Source: Lichenicola cladoniae
GTDB taxonomy: Bacteria; Pseudomonadota; Alphaproteobacteria; Acetobacterales; Acetobacteraceae
Assembly: GCF_013201075.1 (NCBI RefSeq)
Contig: NZ_CP053708.1
Coordinates: forward strand, 933,501 to 997,500
Direction of reading: 5' to 3'
Length of the DNA stretch: 64,000 nucleotides
Shown here: positions 53,414 through 62,618 of the stretch, piece after piece
How positions within the stretch are numbered: position 1 is the stretch's first letter
Layout of the letters: each line of letters starts with the position of its first letter
The notes under the pieces: generated by a model
What the model was told of the DNA's origin: nothing
What the model saw: the letters and a program-made list of their open reading frames with translations, nothing else
Database searches by the model: none
Position numbers and translations under genes: made by a program

Positions 53414-54369
53414 CTCAGGCTCTTTCGGATCAACGTGCGCATGCAGAATTGGCCGATCCCGAGAAGCGCCAGGGCCACGCCGAACACCTTGTGGCCGCTG
53501 GAGGTGTTGAGCAGCAGCATGATATAGGCCGGGCTGATCAGGAGAAGCGCGAAGAAGGTGAACACCGGCAATATTGTCAGCACCAGGGCGCTCATGCGCG
53601 CTTCGGCCGCCAGCGCGTAGCCTTTGGCGCGTGCATAGACCCGCTGCCTGATCACGTCTGCGAGGTTTTCCAGTGTCGTGGCAAGGCCGCCGCCGGTCTG
53701 GTTCTGCAGGGTCAGCGCGGCGGCGAAGAAGCGATATTCCGGCAACCGGTTGCGCTCGGCCAGATCGATCATCGCCTCGTCGATTGGTTTGCCGATGGAC
53801 AGGGCGTCCGCGAGCTTGGCGAACTCGCCCGCCGTCGGCTGGGGCGAATCTTTGGCAACCCCCTGGACTGCCTGGCTGACCGGAATGCCGATCCGTACCG
53901 CGCGCACGATCATCGCGAGTGCATCGGGGAACTGGTTGAACAGGGCGCGCATGTGCCGGCGATCGGACCAGCCGAACACGCTCCGGCTGACGATGAGCCA
54001 CAGCACCGGCCACAGCAGGATACCCCACGACCCCACGATCATATCGACGACGAAAATCAGGGCCCGGGCCACGACCAGCGACACCGTCAGCAGGATGGGC
54101 CAGGCGACCGGGAGATGAGCGGTCCGCGACCGATCGATGCCGAACGCACTCAGTATCAACGTCGCCGGGGATCGGTCGGTCGCCGGCCGCGCCGCCAGCA
54201 TCAGGGACGGCAAGGCTCGGTTGCGCGGGCGCGAGTGCGGATCGAGAACAGCGACGAAGCGCGTCTGCAGCCGGTCGCGCCGGGCCTGGTGCTGCATGAC
54301 GAACAGCGCCGACAGGGCGAGGCCGCTCAGGCAGACGCAGGACAGCAGGCCGAGAACGGCGAGGTTCAA
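53410..54369 (-). CDS. tadB: TadB-like inner-membrane platform protein (GspF family)
   Basis: The 319-residue protein has an N-terminal membrane span, further spans around residues 90-130, a GspF domain containing PDALAMIVRAVRIGIPVSQAV (about residues 147-167) and NQTGGGLATTLENLA, and a C-terminal span. AGGAGG lies eight bases before a TTG at 54369, five bases beyond the cpaF stop; an ATG at 54510 would overlap cpaF by over 130 bp. It interacts with TadC and CpaF. Confidence 0.85.
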   Translation of the reverse strand: MNLAVLGLLSCVCLSGLALSALFVMQHQARRDRLQTRFVAVLDPHSRPRNRALPSLMLAARPATDRSPATLILSAFGIDRSRTAHLPVAWPILLTVSLVVARALIFVVDMIVGSWGILLWPVLWLIVSRSVFGWSDRRHMRALFNQFPDALAMIVRAVRIGIPVSQAVQGVAKDSPQPTAGEFAKLADALSIGKPIDEAMIDLAERNRLPEYRFFAAALTLQNQTGGGLATTLENLADVIRQRVYARAKGYALAAEARMSALVLTILPVFTFFALLLISPAYIMLLLNTSSGHKVFGVALALLGIGQFCMRTLIRKSLS

Positions 54370-54373
54370 CCGT

Positions 54374-55768
54374 TCAGCCTCCTGCGGTCTCGGCCATCGC
54401 CTGGGTCCAGCCCGTGTCGAGACCGAATCCCACCAGTCGCGACCAGAAGGACGGACGCGACCGGCTGATCTCGTAGCGCCCGCTCGACTGGCCTTCCGCG
54501 ACTTCGCCAATCTGTTCTCGCCGGAAGATGTCGTTCAGGATGACGACTTCCCCTTCCATGCCACAGACTTCGGTAATCTGGACCAGGCGCCGCACGCCGT
54601 CGCGCTGACGCTCGATCTGGATGATCATGTCGACGGCGCTCACGATCTGCTGCCGGATCGCCGCCGAGGGCAGGCCCATGTTGCCCATCTGCACCATGTT
54701 CTCGATACGGGTCAGCGCGTCGCGCGACGTATTGGCGTGGATCGTCGACATGCTGCCGTCATGGCCGGTATTCATCGCCTGCAGCATGTCGAATGCTTCC
54801 GAACCGCGGACCTCGCCGATGATGACCCGATCGGGGCGCATCCGCAGTGCGTTGCGCACTAGGTCGCGCTGGGTGATCTCGCCACCACCCTCCAGGCTCG
54901 GCGGCCGGGTCTCGAGACGCACCACATGCGGCTGCTGCAGGCGCAGTTCGGCGGCATCCTCGATGGTGACGATGCGTTCGCCATGGTCGATCAGGCGTGA
55001 CAGCGCATTCATCAGTGTCGTCTTGCCGGAGCCGGTGCCGCCGGAAATGATGATGTTGAGCCGCGCGCTGGAGGCGATCTGCAGCACCTCCGCCATCGCG
55101 GCCGTCATGGCACCGTTCTCGACCAGTTGCTCGAACGTCAGGGCATGCTTGCCGAACTTGCGGATCGACAGGTACGGGCCATCGAGTGCCAGCGGTGGGA
55201 ACACGATGTTGACGCGCGAACCGTCGCGTAGCCTCGCATCGACCAGCGGACTGGATTCGTCGATGCGTCGACCGACCGCCGAGGCGATGCGCTGACAGAT
55301 GTTGGCGACATGCGCCGCATTGCGGAACCGGACGGGTGACAGCCGCAACCGGCCACGCTGCTCGATGAACACCCTGTCCGGGCCGTTCACCATGATGTCG
55401 GCGATGCTGTCGTCGTCCAGCAGCGGCTGCAGCGGTCCGAGCCCAAGCATGTCGTCGACCAGCTCGGTGGCCAGGCTGCGCTGCTCGCGGGCATTGATGT
55501 GGATGCGTCGATCGGTTGCGATCTCGGAAATCAGCCGCTCCACTTCGCGTGTCAGCCGCTCCGGCGCCACATTGCCGATCGCCGCCGGATCGACGCGCGC
55601 AAGGCAGGCGGACCGGAGATCCGCCAGGGCCGCAGCATGGGCGGAGGCATTCCCAGTCGCGACAGCTGCGGCGGCAGACGCCCCCATAGCCGTGGTCGGA
55701 CCCTTCCGCTCGGCGATGGCTTCCGCCGGTGCCTCCTCCTCCGTTCCAAGACGCCGCCGCCCGAACAT
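54374..55768 (-). CDS. cpaF: CpaF/TadA secretion ATPase
   Basis: The 464-residue ATPase has Walker A GGTGSGKTT (residues 243-251), Walker B near DRVIIGEVRGSEA, His box in GSMSTIHANT, and the N-terminal domain with LLDDDSIADIMVNGP. It powers pilin polymerisation and is bifunctional in some Tad systems. The ATG at 55768 lies 11 bp after cpaE; an alternative at 55807 overlaps cpaE. The first 45 residues are Ala-rich and low-complexity. Confidence 0.92.
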   Translation of the reverse strand: MFGRRRLGTEEEAPAEAIAERKGPTTAMGASAAAAVATGNASAHAAALADLRSACLARVDPAAIGNVAPERLTREVERLISEIATDRRIHINAREQRSLATELVDDMLGLGPLQPLLDDDSIADIMVNGPDRVFIEQRGRLRLSPVRFRNAAHVANICQRIASAVGRRIDESSPLVDARLRDGSRVNIVFPPLALDGPYLSIRKFGKHALTFEQLVENGAMTAAMAEVLQIASSARLNIIISGGTGSGKTTLMNALSRLIDHGERIVTIEDAAELRLQQPHVVRLETRPPSLEGGGEITQRDLVRNALRMRPDRVIIGEVRGSEAFDMLQAMNTGHDGSMSTIHANTSRDALTRIENMVQMGNMGLPSAAIRQQIVSAVDMIIQIERQRDGVRRLVQITEVCGMEGEVVILNDIFRREQIGEVAEGQSSGRYEISRSRPSFWSRLVGFGLDTGWTQAMAETAGG

Positions 55769-55779
55769 GGTCGATCCCG

Positions 55780-57051
55780 TCACGGCTTTGCTCCGAACAG
55801 ATGCCATCTGGCGCCGCGAACCGTAATTTTCTCCGGGGCGATGGTGCTGTCGAGCAAGCGGATGAAGGCCACCTGTTGCGCCAGTTCTGCGACCGCATTG
55901 CGAAAAATGCCGCGGGTGGCCGCTGCCGCCATGCCCATGGTCGCCGCCTGTCCCATTTGACGCGGCAGGTCGGCGATCGCGATGTCCACGGGCATCTTCA
56001 GTCCTTCCTCGACCTGCCGGCGGTTCAGGCCGCCAGGCAGCCCGACCCGGTTCAACACGATCACCGGCCGGCGGGCGCCTTGCACGGTCTGAGGAATTGC
56101 GAGCAACCGCAGCGTCGCGCGAATTCCCGACAGGGTCGGCGGCATGACGAGTATCCGCTGCTGAGACTGCTTGAGCAGGTCGCGATACAACGTGACCGGG
56201 GCCGCCGGCACATCCACGACGATCATGTTGTAGCGGCGGCCGAGTGCCTCGATCAGCCGTGAAGCCGCGTCGGGCGCGGTATCGACCGCGTTCGACAACG
56301 TCTCCTCGCCGGCCAGGACATGCAGCCGCGTCGATGTGTCGCCATCCATGATCGGCTGGGTTGCGCGTTCGACGAACAGGGCGTCGATCCGGTCGGGTGC
56401 TTCCAGGGCCGCCCGCAGGCCCGGACTTGCCTTGACGTCGAGCAACAAGGCCGCATCGCCCAGATGAAGGTCGGGGTCGAGCAGGACCGTGTGGCGCATC
56501 GCATCCATGGCGAAATGCCAGGCTAGATTGGCTGCGATCGTGGTGGCGCCGACGCCACCGACAACGCCGGTGACGGTCAGCACGCGACCGGTGGTGACGG
56601 CGTCGTCGCGCAGCTCTCCGGTCACGATCGGTAGGAAATGCCGCGAGACCCGCTCGCGGGTGACGGGCTTGGAGAGATATTCGACCGCCCCCAGCCCCCG
56701 CGTGATCTGGCGGTAGGTGTCGACGTCGTGTGCGTCGCCGATGACCAGCACGCGGACGTCCGGCTCGACCACCTCGGACAGATGGCCAAGTGCCGTCAGC
56801 GGATGCTTCTCGCCGCCGACATCGACGATCAGGACATGCGGCGTCGCCGTCTTGCGCAGCGCCGCGATCGCCGCCTTGATGCCGCCGCGTCGTATGTCGA
56901 TGCGCTCGACGGGCAGGTCGGCAAGTCCCTCGCGGAGTGCCGCCTCGGTCTCGCCGTCGCCGATGAACGCCATGAGCGGCGCCCGGTCGTGGCGTTCTGC
57001 CTCGGTATTGCCGCTTTTCGCGGCGTTTGACTGGGTGAGGATTTCGCTCAA
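55780..57051 (-). CDS. cpaE: CpaE/TadZ-like ParA/MinD-family localisation protein
   Basis: The 423-residue protein has an N-terminal response-regulator-like domain (about residues 26-145, without a clear phosphoacceptor set) and a C-terminal ParA/MinD domain. The P-loop reads VVGGVGATTIA (about residues 163-173), lacking the usual lysine after GxG, as is common in CpaE/TadZ. The start appears to be a TTG at 57051, nine bases after the lipoprotein stop; an ATG 26 codons further in is possible. It places the secretion machine at the cell pole. Confidence 0.86.
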   Translation of the reverse strand: MSEILTQSNAAKSGNTEAERHDRAPLMAFIGDGETEAALREGLADLPVERIDIRRGGIKAAIAALRKTATPHVLIVDVGGEKHPLTALGHLSEVVEPDVRVLVIGDAHDVDTYRQITRGLGAVEYLSKPVTRERVSRHFLPIVTGELRDDAVTTGRVLTVTGVVGGVGATTIAANLAWHFAMDAMRHTVLLDPDLHLGDAALLLDVKASPGLRAALEAPDRIDALFVERATQPIMDGDTSTRLHVLAGEETLSNAVDTAPDAASRLIEALGRRYNMIVVDVPAAPVTLYRDLLKQSQQRILVMPPTLSGIRATLRLLAIPQTVQGARRPVIVLNRVGLPGGLNRRQVEEGLKMPVDIAIADLPRQMGQAATMGMAAAATRGIFRNAVAELAQQVAFIRLLDSTIAPEKITVRGARWHLFGAKP

Positions 57052-57060
57052 TTGGGTTGC

Positions 57061-57378
57061 CTATTGCGTAGCGGGGGCGATGCCGCCGGTTACACTGCCG
57101 GATGAAGTTGAGGCGACGGCGCCGTCCGCCGACGACATCAACGGCTTCAAGCTGTCGGATCTCGCCCGATCGACCGCGGCAGCGGCCATTTGCCCATCCG
57201 CGATCGTGGAGCCATGCCCGCGTTGCATGTCGTAGGGGTTGGCGATCATGCTGGCGGCGTTGATCGTCGGGGTGTTGTCGACCTTCAGGGTACCCTCCCG
57301 AACCGTCGGGTCGAACACGCTGCATCCCATCAGCAGGAGGATCGGCGTCGCCAATGCGACGCGAGGAAACCCGGTCAT
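57061..57378 (-). CDS. Small pilus-locus lipoprotein in the cpaD position
   Basis: The 105-residue protein has a lipoprotein signal peptide (ILLLMGC lipobox, Cys about residue 19) followed by a polar, disordered-looking region. It occupies the cpaD slot between secretin and cpaE but is about half the length of typical CpaD (about 200 residues), so the assignment rests on position. Its ATG overlaps the cpaC stop (TGATG). It probably stabilises the secretin at the outer membrane. Confidence 0.7.
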   Translation of the reverse strand: MTGFPRVALATPILLLMGCSVFDPTVREGTLKVDNTPTINAASMIANPYDMQRGHGSTIADGQMAAAAVDRARSDSLKPLMSSADGAVASTSSGSVTGGIAPATQ

Positions 57379-58826
57379 CACTTCACGATGAACCCGGCAT
57401 CGGCGGGAAAGACATGATCTGCGCGACTGTCCGCTCTGCCGGTCAGCGATGTCTGCCGTAGCAGGAAAATGCGCTCCAGGTCGTTGGGAGGGGTGAAATC
57501 CTGATCGGGCGTCTTCAGCACCGATGGATCGTCGACCGGTTGGACCAGGTAAGGTGTCACGATAATCACCAGCTCGGTTTCGCTATGGGAGAAATTATCG
57601 CTCCTGAACAGGCTTCCCACGACCGGAATATCGCTCAGGCCAGGGATCCCGGAATCAGTTTGGGTATAGTTTTTCTGCAGCATCCCGGCGATTGCCAGAC
57701 TCTGGCCGGAGCCGAGTTCGACGGTGGTGTCGGCCCGCCGGATGGTGAGCGCCGGTATGGTAATCGCCGTGTTGCCGGTTCCGGTCTGGATCGCACCCTG
57801 CGTCGTCAACGAACTGACCTCGGGCCGGACGTGCAGCAGGATACGGTTCGAGCCGAGCACCGTCGGCACGAAATCCAGCTTCACGCCATACTCCTTGTAG
57901 GTGACGTTGATCTGGCCGAGTGACGAACTGACCGGGATCGGATACTGGCCGCCGACCAGGAAGTCTGCAGGCTGGCCGCTCATGGTCACGAGGTCGGGCT
58001 CCGCAAGCAGATGTGCCGAGTTATCCTGCGCCAGCGCGTCGACGATGGCGTTGATGCTGGTTCCGCTGTTCTGGTAGCCGAGGCCGATCAGCGCCGACGC
58101 CGCGTTATAGGTCGCCGAAGGCAAGGCGCCGCCGATCATGGTCTTCGTGACCCTGCCAGCATAGGCTCCGGCAACCTGCCAGTTGATGCCGAGCTCGCGG
58201 GTGACCTGCCGCGACATCTCGGCGACCCGCACGCGCAGCAGGACCTGAACGGATTGATTGACGCCGGTCCGGTTGTCGAGAGTGGCACCTTTCGGCAGTG
58301 AGCCTGCCAGCGCCGCCACCGCGCCGGACGCATCTTCCGGAGTTGCCACGGTTCCCGCTGCCTCGAGACCGCCGGCGGTCGTCTGAACGGAAATATCGTT
58401 GCCCGGCAGTTCCCGGTTCAGCAACGCCTTGCCCTCCCCGGCCGCGAAGGAGGATGGCTGGACAACGACTTCGTAGCTGGCGAGGCGTCGTCCCGACGCA
58501 TCCAGCGCGGCCACCGTGCTTCGTCCGGGTGCCAGGCCGAACACGAAAAAGGTCGATGGACTGGCCGGTCGCACGTCGACGACCTTCGGGTTGGCAACGA
58601 ACACGTTCGCCGCCGGCCGGTGCACGTCGATCACCTTTCCGGCGCCCATTTCGAGCGTCAGGGCCGCGGGCTGACCGATCCTGGCCTGAGCCATGCTGAC
58701 GTAACGGGCGGTCTCATGCCGTGTGCGGCCTTCGACGGGTTGCGGTAAAACAATCGGTGTGGCCAGCGCGACACCGGTGCAGGCGGCAAGCGCGATCGCG
58801 CGCCGCGATGAACGAAGCTGGCCCAT
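57378..58826 (-). CDS. cpaC: CpaC/RcpA secretin
   Basis: The 482-residue protein has a signal region (to about residue 34), a pilus-secretin N domain with VIDVHRPAANVFVANPKVVDVRP (about residues 64-86) and FVFGLAPGRSTV, a BON-like middle and a secretin domain from about residue 270 (VGGQYPIPVSSSLGQINVTYKEYG; VPTVLGSNRILLHVRPEVS). It forms the outer-membrane channel for the Flp pilus. The ATG at 58826 overlaps the cpaB stop (TGATG). Confidence 0.9.
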   Translation of the reverse strand: MGQLRSSRRAIALAACTGVALATPIVLPQPVEGRTRHETARYVSMAQARIGQPAALTLEMGAGKVIDVHRPAANVFVANPKVVDVRPASPSTFFVFGLAPGRSTVAALDASGRRLASYEVVVQPSSFAAGEGKALLNRELPGNDISVQTTAGGLEAAGTVATPEDASGAVAALAGSLPKGATLDNRTGVNQSVQVLLRVRVAEMSRQVTRELGINWQVAGAYAGRVTKTMIGGALPSATYNAASALIGLGYQNSGTSINAIVDALAQDNSAHLLAEPDLVTMSGQPADFLVGGQYPIPVSSSLGQINVTYKEYGVKLDFVPTVLGSNRILLHVRPEVSSLTTQGAIQTGTGNTAITIPALTIRRADTTVELGSGQSLAIAGMLQKNYTQTDSGIPGLSDIPVVGSLFRSDNFSHSETELVIIVTPYLVQPVDDPSVLKTPDQDFTPPNDLERIFLLRQTSLTGRADSRADHVFPADAGFIVK

Positions 58827-59665
58827 CAATAGCGATACTCCTGCGCGTCGGCCTGCCCTCGGAATATCCGGAGTGGTGGCGGCACCGATGCCGGCGCGGG
58901 CTGATCCGCGGCCAGCGCCGGGGACACGTCCTTTGCCCAGGTGATCCTGAGCGGCCTTGCGGCAGCAACGCCGCCGGCAGACAGGACGGCAAGCGACAGC
59001 CGCCCGAGATGAGCCGCGACGGCGACTTTCTCGTCTTCGTCCGACGTCACTTCAAGCGTTACCGTCCCGGCCTGCGGCTGCGCCGTCTTGGTGCCGGTCG
59101 CACCCTCCATGAGATCCTGGTCGATCGCGATCACGCGAACGTCGCTCAATACTGTTTCAGCCGCCACGCGATGGCCTGCCGGGATTTTCGGATCGTCAAG
59201 CGTCTGGGTCAGCACCAGGTTGACGTGGTCGCCCGGCCAGATCAGGCCGGCAGATCCGCTGACGGCATCGACCGCAACGGTCACCGCCAGCTTTCCGCTG
59301 CCGAGAACAGCCGCAAGAAATCCATGGTCTCCCGGGTGCAATGCGTCCTGGCCAAGGATCGGCTGATCAGATGCCAAGCTGCGGCGCACCATGCTGCCGA
59401 AAAGATTCTGGCGCGCCGTGGCGGTATCGGCGATCGCGCCACGCGGAACCGCTCCCGACGGAATCACCAGGTTCTTGAGGTCGCCAGTCGCCAGCAGGCT
59501 TCCTGCACGGATATCGTGGCTGACCGCGAGAATTGTCTGGGTCGGTGGGATCTTGGGCATTTCCGCCACTATCGGGGCAGGGGGGCGCGTGCTGATCCAG
59601 GCGGTCACGCCGAAGCCCGCAAGCCCGATCGCCATGATCAGGAATAGGACGATACGGACGATCAT
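58826..59665 (-). CDS. cpaB: CpaB/RcpC pilus assembly protein
   Basis: The 279-residue protein has an N-terminal membrane anchor (IVRIVLFLIMAIGLAGFGV), then the SAF domain typical of CpaB (ILAVSHDIRAGSLLATGDL, about residues 46-64) and RcpC-type VNLVLTQTL. It sits in the periplasm and is needed for pilus biogenesis. The gene begins 16 bp after cpaA and is coupled to cpaC. Confidence 0.87.
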   Translation of the reverse strand: MIVRIVLFLIMAIGLAGFGVTAWISTRPPAPIVAEMPKIPPTQTILAVSHDIRAGSLLATGDLKNLVIPSGAVPRGAIADTATARQNLFGSMVRRSLASDQPILGQDALHPGDHGFLAAVLGSGKLAVTVAVDAVSGSAGLIWPGDHVNLVLTQTLDDPKIPAGHRVAAETVLSDVRVIAIDQDLMEGATGTKTAQPQAGTVTLEVTSDEDEKVAVAAHLGRLSLAVLSAGGVAAARPLRITWAKDVSPALAADQPAPASVPPPLRIFRGQADAQEYRY

Positions 59666-59681
59666 GATCTGCCGGACATGT

Positions 59682-60173
59682 CTAGTGGACGGTCATGACG
59701 AGGATCGAGCCGCAGGCAATCGCAACGCCGTAAGGCAGCGAAAGGCGTCGGACGATCCGGCGTTGCTCGGTGCGCAGGATGCGGCGTAACCGCGATGCCG
59801 GCCGGACCGGACTGACCCGGGGCAGCAACCTGCTCATCACGATATAACAAAGGCTCAGGACACCACCGGCCAGGGCGGTCACCAGGATCAGGTCGGCAAC
59901 GCGATTCGCCGGGATCGAAAACGTGGCTGCGGCAAGAAGCTTCACGTCCCCGCCTCCAAGAATACCGAACATCCAGGCAATGAAGCAGAGGGCGAATACC
60001 GATGTCGCCAGAACCACAGAAAGCCCCAGATGCCGATCGAACAGATGATTGACGATCCCGACAAGAATGAGACAAACCGGAAGGATGTTCGGAATTCGTC
60101 GCCATGCGATGTCATAGAGTCCAGCGGCAAGAACAACGAGGCAGGCTAGAGAAGTGCTTGCGACCGACCACAT
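59682..60173 (-). CDS. cpaA: Prepilin peptidase (CpaA/TadV)
   Basis: The 163-residue membrane protein has the two catalytic aspartates of type IV prepilin peptidases: Asp21 (GLYDIAWRRIPN) and Asp76 in the GGGDVKLLAA motif. It lacks the N-terminal methylase domain, as is normal for TadV/CpaA. The ATG at 60173 has GAGGG six bases upstream; a GTG at 60194 is weaker. It cleaves the Flp pilins and the TadE/TadG-like proteins. Confidence 0.88.
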   Translation of the reverse strand: MWSVASTSLACLVVLAAGLYDIAWRRIPNILPVCLILVGIVNHLFDRHLGLSVVLATSVFALCFIAWMFGILGGGDVKLLAAATFSIPANRVADLILVTALAGGVLSLCYIVMSRLLPRVSPVRPASRLRRILRTEQRRIVRRLSLPYGVAIACGSILVMTVH

Positions 60174-60296
60174 TGTTCGCCCTCGACCAACCACAAACCT
60201 TTACTACTTCATCACCGGGAATTGAAAGCCTAAATTGTGATATTATTCCCGCCCAGAAAGACAGAAACATAAAAAGAGATAAGTTATTTAATCATT

Positions 60297-60322
60297 GGAT
60301 TCTCGCCGACCGGCGCGAATCC
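60297..60322 (-). terminator. Strong hairpin between pilin genes and cpaA
   Basis: GGATTC and GAATCC pair outside an inner CGCC/GGCG stem with a single mismatch between them. The hairpin lies 88 bp after the second pilin gene, before cpaA. On the minus strand no T-run follows at once, so partial termination or RNA protection that favours pilin expression is likely. Confidence 0.45.
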
Positions 60323-60409
60323 ATCAGGGCGGCGGCACAGCCATCAGGAAAATGCTTACGAGTTCAAGCAAGAGGAACTGCGGAGCGCATCCGCCGCTTC
60401 TACATTATC

Positions 60410-60601
60410 CTACTTAATAGGGAAGTCGCCGCTGATAGTAGTGAACGCTGATGAAAGCGATCCGGTGAGCAGCGCAACCGCAACGACGAGGACGACTGCC
60501 ATCATGGACGCGATCAGGCCATACTCGATCGCGGTCACACCGCGCCTATCGAGCCGAAAGTTGTAGATCAGCAGGGTCGTCAACGACGCAAGTAATATCA
60601 T
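60410..60601 (-). CDS. flp: Flp/Fap pilin component (second copy)
   Basis: The 63-residue protein has a basic leader (NFRLDRRG), the Flp cleavage motif GVTAIEYGLIASMMAVV with Glu at +5 and Tyr at +6, and a hydrophobic helix followed by a short C-terminal tail. GGAG is seven bases before the ATG. It is nearly identical to the pilin at 60798-60992 in the helix but differs in the leader and tail. It is likely a minor or alternative subunit. Confidence 0.92.
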   Translation of the reverse strand: MILLASLTTLLIYNFRLDRRGVTAIEYGLIASMMAVVLVVAVALLTGSLSSAFTTISGDFPIK

Positions 60602-60740
60602 GAGATCTCTCCAGGCCCTGAGTTGACGGTCGCCGGTAGAAAAAGGTGCCGACCGATGGCATCCTGATCTAGTTTCAGGCCGAGATGCCGCCAGTCAGCA
60701 CTGGAATGACGGATCTGGCGGTCCCGGATCGAAAGCGATA

Positions 60741-60781
60741 GCCGGGAACAGGGAGAACACGCTTTCCTCCTCGTCCCCGGC
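60741..60781 (-). terminator. Possible attenuating hairpin between the two pilin genes
   Basis: GCCGGG and CCCGGC can pair around about 29 bases that also contain partial internal pairing, 17 bp after the first pilin. It could cause higher expression of the first pilin than of the second. Confidence 0.3.
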
Positions 60782-60797
60782 TTAGCTCGGCTGTTTA

Positions 60798-60992
60798 TTA
60801 CTTGCCGGTCGAGATATGGGTGCCGATGCTCGTGAACGCGGTGGTCAGCGAGCCGGTGACCAGGGCCACGGCGACGACGAGGACGACGGCCATCATGGAC
60901 GCGATAAGGCCGTACTCGATGGCGGTCACGCCACGCTTGTCGTCGCGGAAGGTGTTGATGAGGACAGTGGCCGCCGAAATCAATGACATCAT
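60798..60992 (-). CDS. flp: Flp/Fap pilin component (first copy, probable major pilin)
   Basis: The 64-residue protein has the leader INTFRDDKRG, the cleavage and helix motif GVTAIEYGLIASMMAVVLVVAV with Glu at +5, and a polar tail. GGAGA lies eight bases before the ATG at 60992. It is the promoter-proximal gene of the pilus locus, so it is the best candidate for the major shaft subunit. Confidence 0.93.
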   Translation of the reverse strand: MMSLISAATVLINTFRDDKRGVTAIEYGLIASMMAVVLVVAVALVTGSLTTAFTSIGTHISTGK

Positions 60993-61127
60993 TTTGGTGT
61001 CTCCAGATTCTGTGTTGACCGAGCGCTGGGATACACACCACCCGGCCGGCAACACAGTTATCGTGTCTTTTCGTTAACCGGATGTTAATCTCTACGGAAA
61101 TGCCCCGTCAGGAAATGACGAGTTTGG

Positions 61128-61763
61128 TCAACGAAGTCCAGCACGAACAACATGCGGAAACGATACGGATGCATCTAGACGCCGTCCTGCAACGACGATG
61201 AGATACGGGTCGGACTTCCGTGCTATGCTCAACGTTTGAGACGAACCAGCCGAACCTAGAACGCGGTCGCGATATGCGGTCCCAAGACGCGGTGTCGCAC
61301 TGTGATAACGAGCGACAGCGGACGGCCAGTCCGCAGTCTCCGCGTGCAGTGCCACCAGGAACCGTGCCGCCGCTCGAGCATTCGCACGCGGATCGAGAGA
61401 CTCCTCGACCGAGGCAAAGTCGCCGGGATGCCAGAACAGATCGACCTGGAAACAGCCGACGTCGATCAGCCGCGTCCCCTGCGCCTGGAGTCGCTCGACC
61501 TGCGCGGCGGCTTCGGCACGTGTCTCGTAGAAGGCGCCCGTCTTGTTGGCCGCAACCGTCCACGGCCATGGCGCATTGTCCCGGCCATGACCGCTCTCGA
61601 CGCGCCCGATGGCACCGAGCAGGCCCTGGGGCAGTCGGAACTCTTCCTCTGCATCGTGCGCCGCCTGCTGGCAGTCCTGGGGATCGGCCTTTGCAGACGG
61701 ATGAACGGCGAGTGCCAGGAGCTGCACTGCCAGCAGAAGCGTCCCGGCAAGCCAGCGCCGCAT
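61128..61763 (-). CDS. Lytic transglycosylase (SLT domain)
   Basis: The 211-residue protein has a signal peptide (RRWLAGTLLLAVQLLALAV, cleavage after AKA) and an SLT-type domain: the catalytic Glu lies in GAIGRVESGHGRDN (about residue 55), followed by VGCFQVDLFWHP and ARYHSATP. It cleaves peptidoglycan between MurNAc and GlcNAc, opening the wall for an envelope machine. The ATG at 61763 is only one base after the upstream regulator stop, and it lies before the pilins, suggesting a role in pilus insertion. Confidence 0.87.
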   Translation of the reverse strand: MRRWLAGTLLLAVQLLALAVHPSAKADPQDCQQAAHDAEEEFRLPQGLLGAIGRVESGHGRDNAPWPWTVAANKTGAFYETRAEAAAQVERLQAQGTRLIDVGCFQVDLFWHPGDFASVEESLDPRANARAAARFLVALHAETADWPSAVARYHSATPRLGTAYRDRVLGSAGSSQTLSIARKSDPYLIVVAGRRLDASVSFPHVVRAGLR

Positions 61764-61764
61764 G

Positions 61765-62493
61765 TCAGGCAGACAATGCGTAGCCGGCGCCACGAACCGA
61801 CACGATGATCTGGTCGTCGCTGTCACGGGACGACAGCTTCTTGCGCAGACCCACGATCAACTGGTCGACCGCGCGATCCTCGGACCCAAGCGGACGCCGC
61901 AGCGCCTGACGACAGAGTTCCTCGCGCGAAAGCGGCTCTCCGCGGGCAGCGACCAGCAATTCGAGGGCCTTCCCCTCTGCGCCGGTCAGCGGAATCCTGT
62001 CGCCATTTTCGACGATCACGACGCGCTTGCGAAGATCTACCTCTGCATGCGCCAGGCGGAGCGTTGTAGAAGCTTCCGGCCGGATCTCATTGTTCCGGCC
62101 CCGGGCCAGCCTTCGATGCACCGCGCGGATGCGGGCGACCAGCTCGCGCATGGATGGCGGCTTAATGATATAGTCGTCGGCACCAAGCTCGATGCCAACC
62201 ACGCGCTCTGCTTCCTCGCCGTTGCCGCTGAGAACGATGATGCCGCAATCGCCGGTGCGGAGCAGCCATGGGATCAGTGAGATGCCGTTCGTGTCGGGCA
62301 ACTCGAGATCGAGCAGCACGATGTCCGGGCCGAAGGTCTCCTTGAGCAGCATGGCCTCGCGGCCGCTACGCGCAATCTGTGCCGGCATTCCCGACCGGAT
62401 CAGGAAGCGCAGAAGCATATCCCCGATTGCAGGGTCGTCCTCGACGATCATCACCGATGGTCCCTGAGGCTCTAGATCGTCTAATCGTGCCAC
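61765..62493 (-). CDS. OmpR-family response regulator
   Basis: The 242-residue protein has a receiver domain with acidic pair near residues 18-20 (VEDD), phosphoacceptor Asp62 (LLDLELPD), Ser89 and Lys111 (IIKPPS), then a winged-helix DNA-binding domain (about residues 145-240, ending VRGAGYALSA). The start is a GTG at 62493 with GGAAGG eight bases upstream. It overlaps closely with the transglycosylase gene, so that gene and possibly the pilus genes are likely its targets. Confidence 0.88.
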   Translation of the reverse strand: MARLDDLEPQGPSVMIVEDDPAIGDMLLRFLIRSGMPAQIARSGREAMLLKETFGPDIVLLDLELPDTNGISLIPWLLRTGDCGIIVLSGNGEEAERVVGIELGADDYIIKPPSMRELVARIRAVHRRLARGRNNEIRPEASTTLRLAHAEVDLRKRVVIVENGDRIPLTGAEGKALELLVAARGEPLSREELCRQALRRPLGSEDRAVDQLIVGLRKKLSSRDSDDQIIVSVRGAGYALSA

Positions 62494-62618
62494 GGTTCAG
62501 GCCTTCCAGCCGTGCGTGGCTGCTAGAACTTGACTATTCAGCCAAGGTATAACGCAATTCTAACGTTTAGGACAGATCCGTTTTTGAAGTGACTCGATCC
62601 CGCAAGAGACTTTTCAGG

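Noticed and set aside
60598-61041. Long minus-strand frame covering the first pilin region
   Set aside because: It is an out-of-frame reading of the pilin gene and spacer; the pilin frame with its cleavage motif is the real one.
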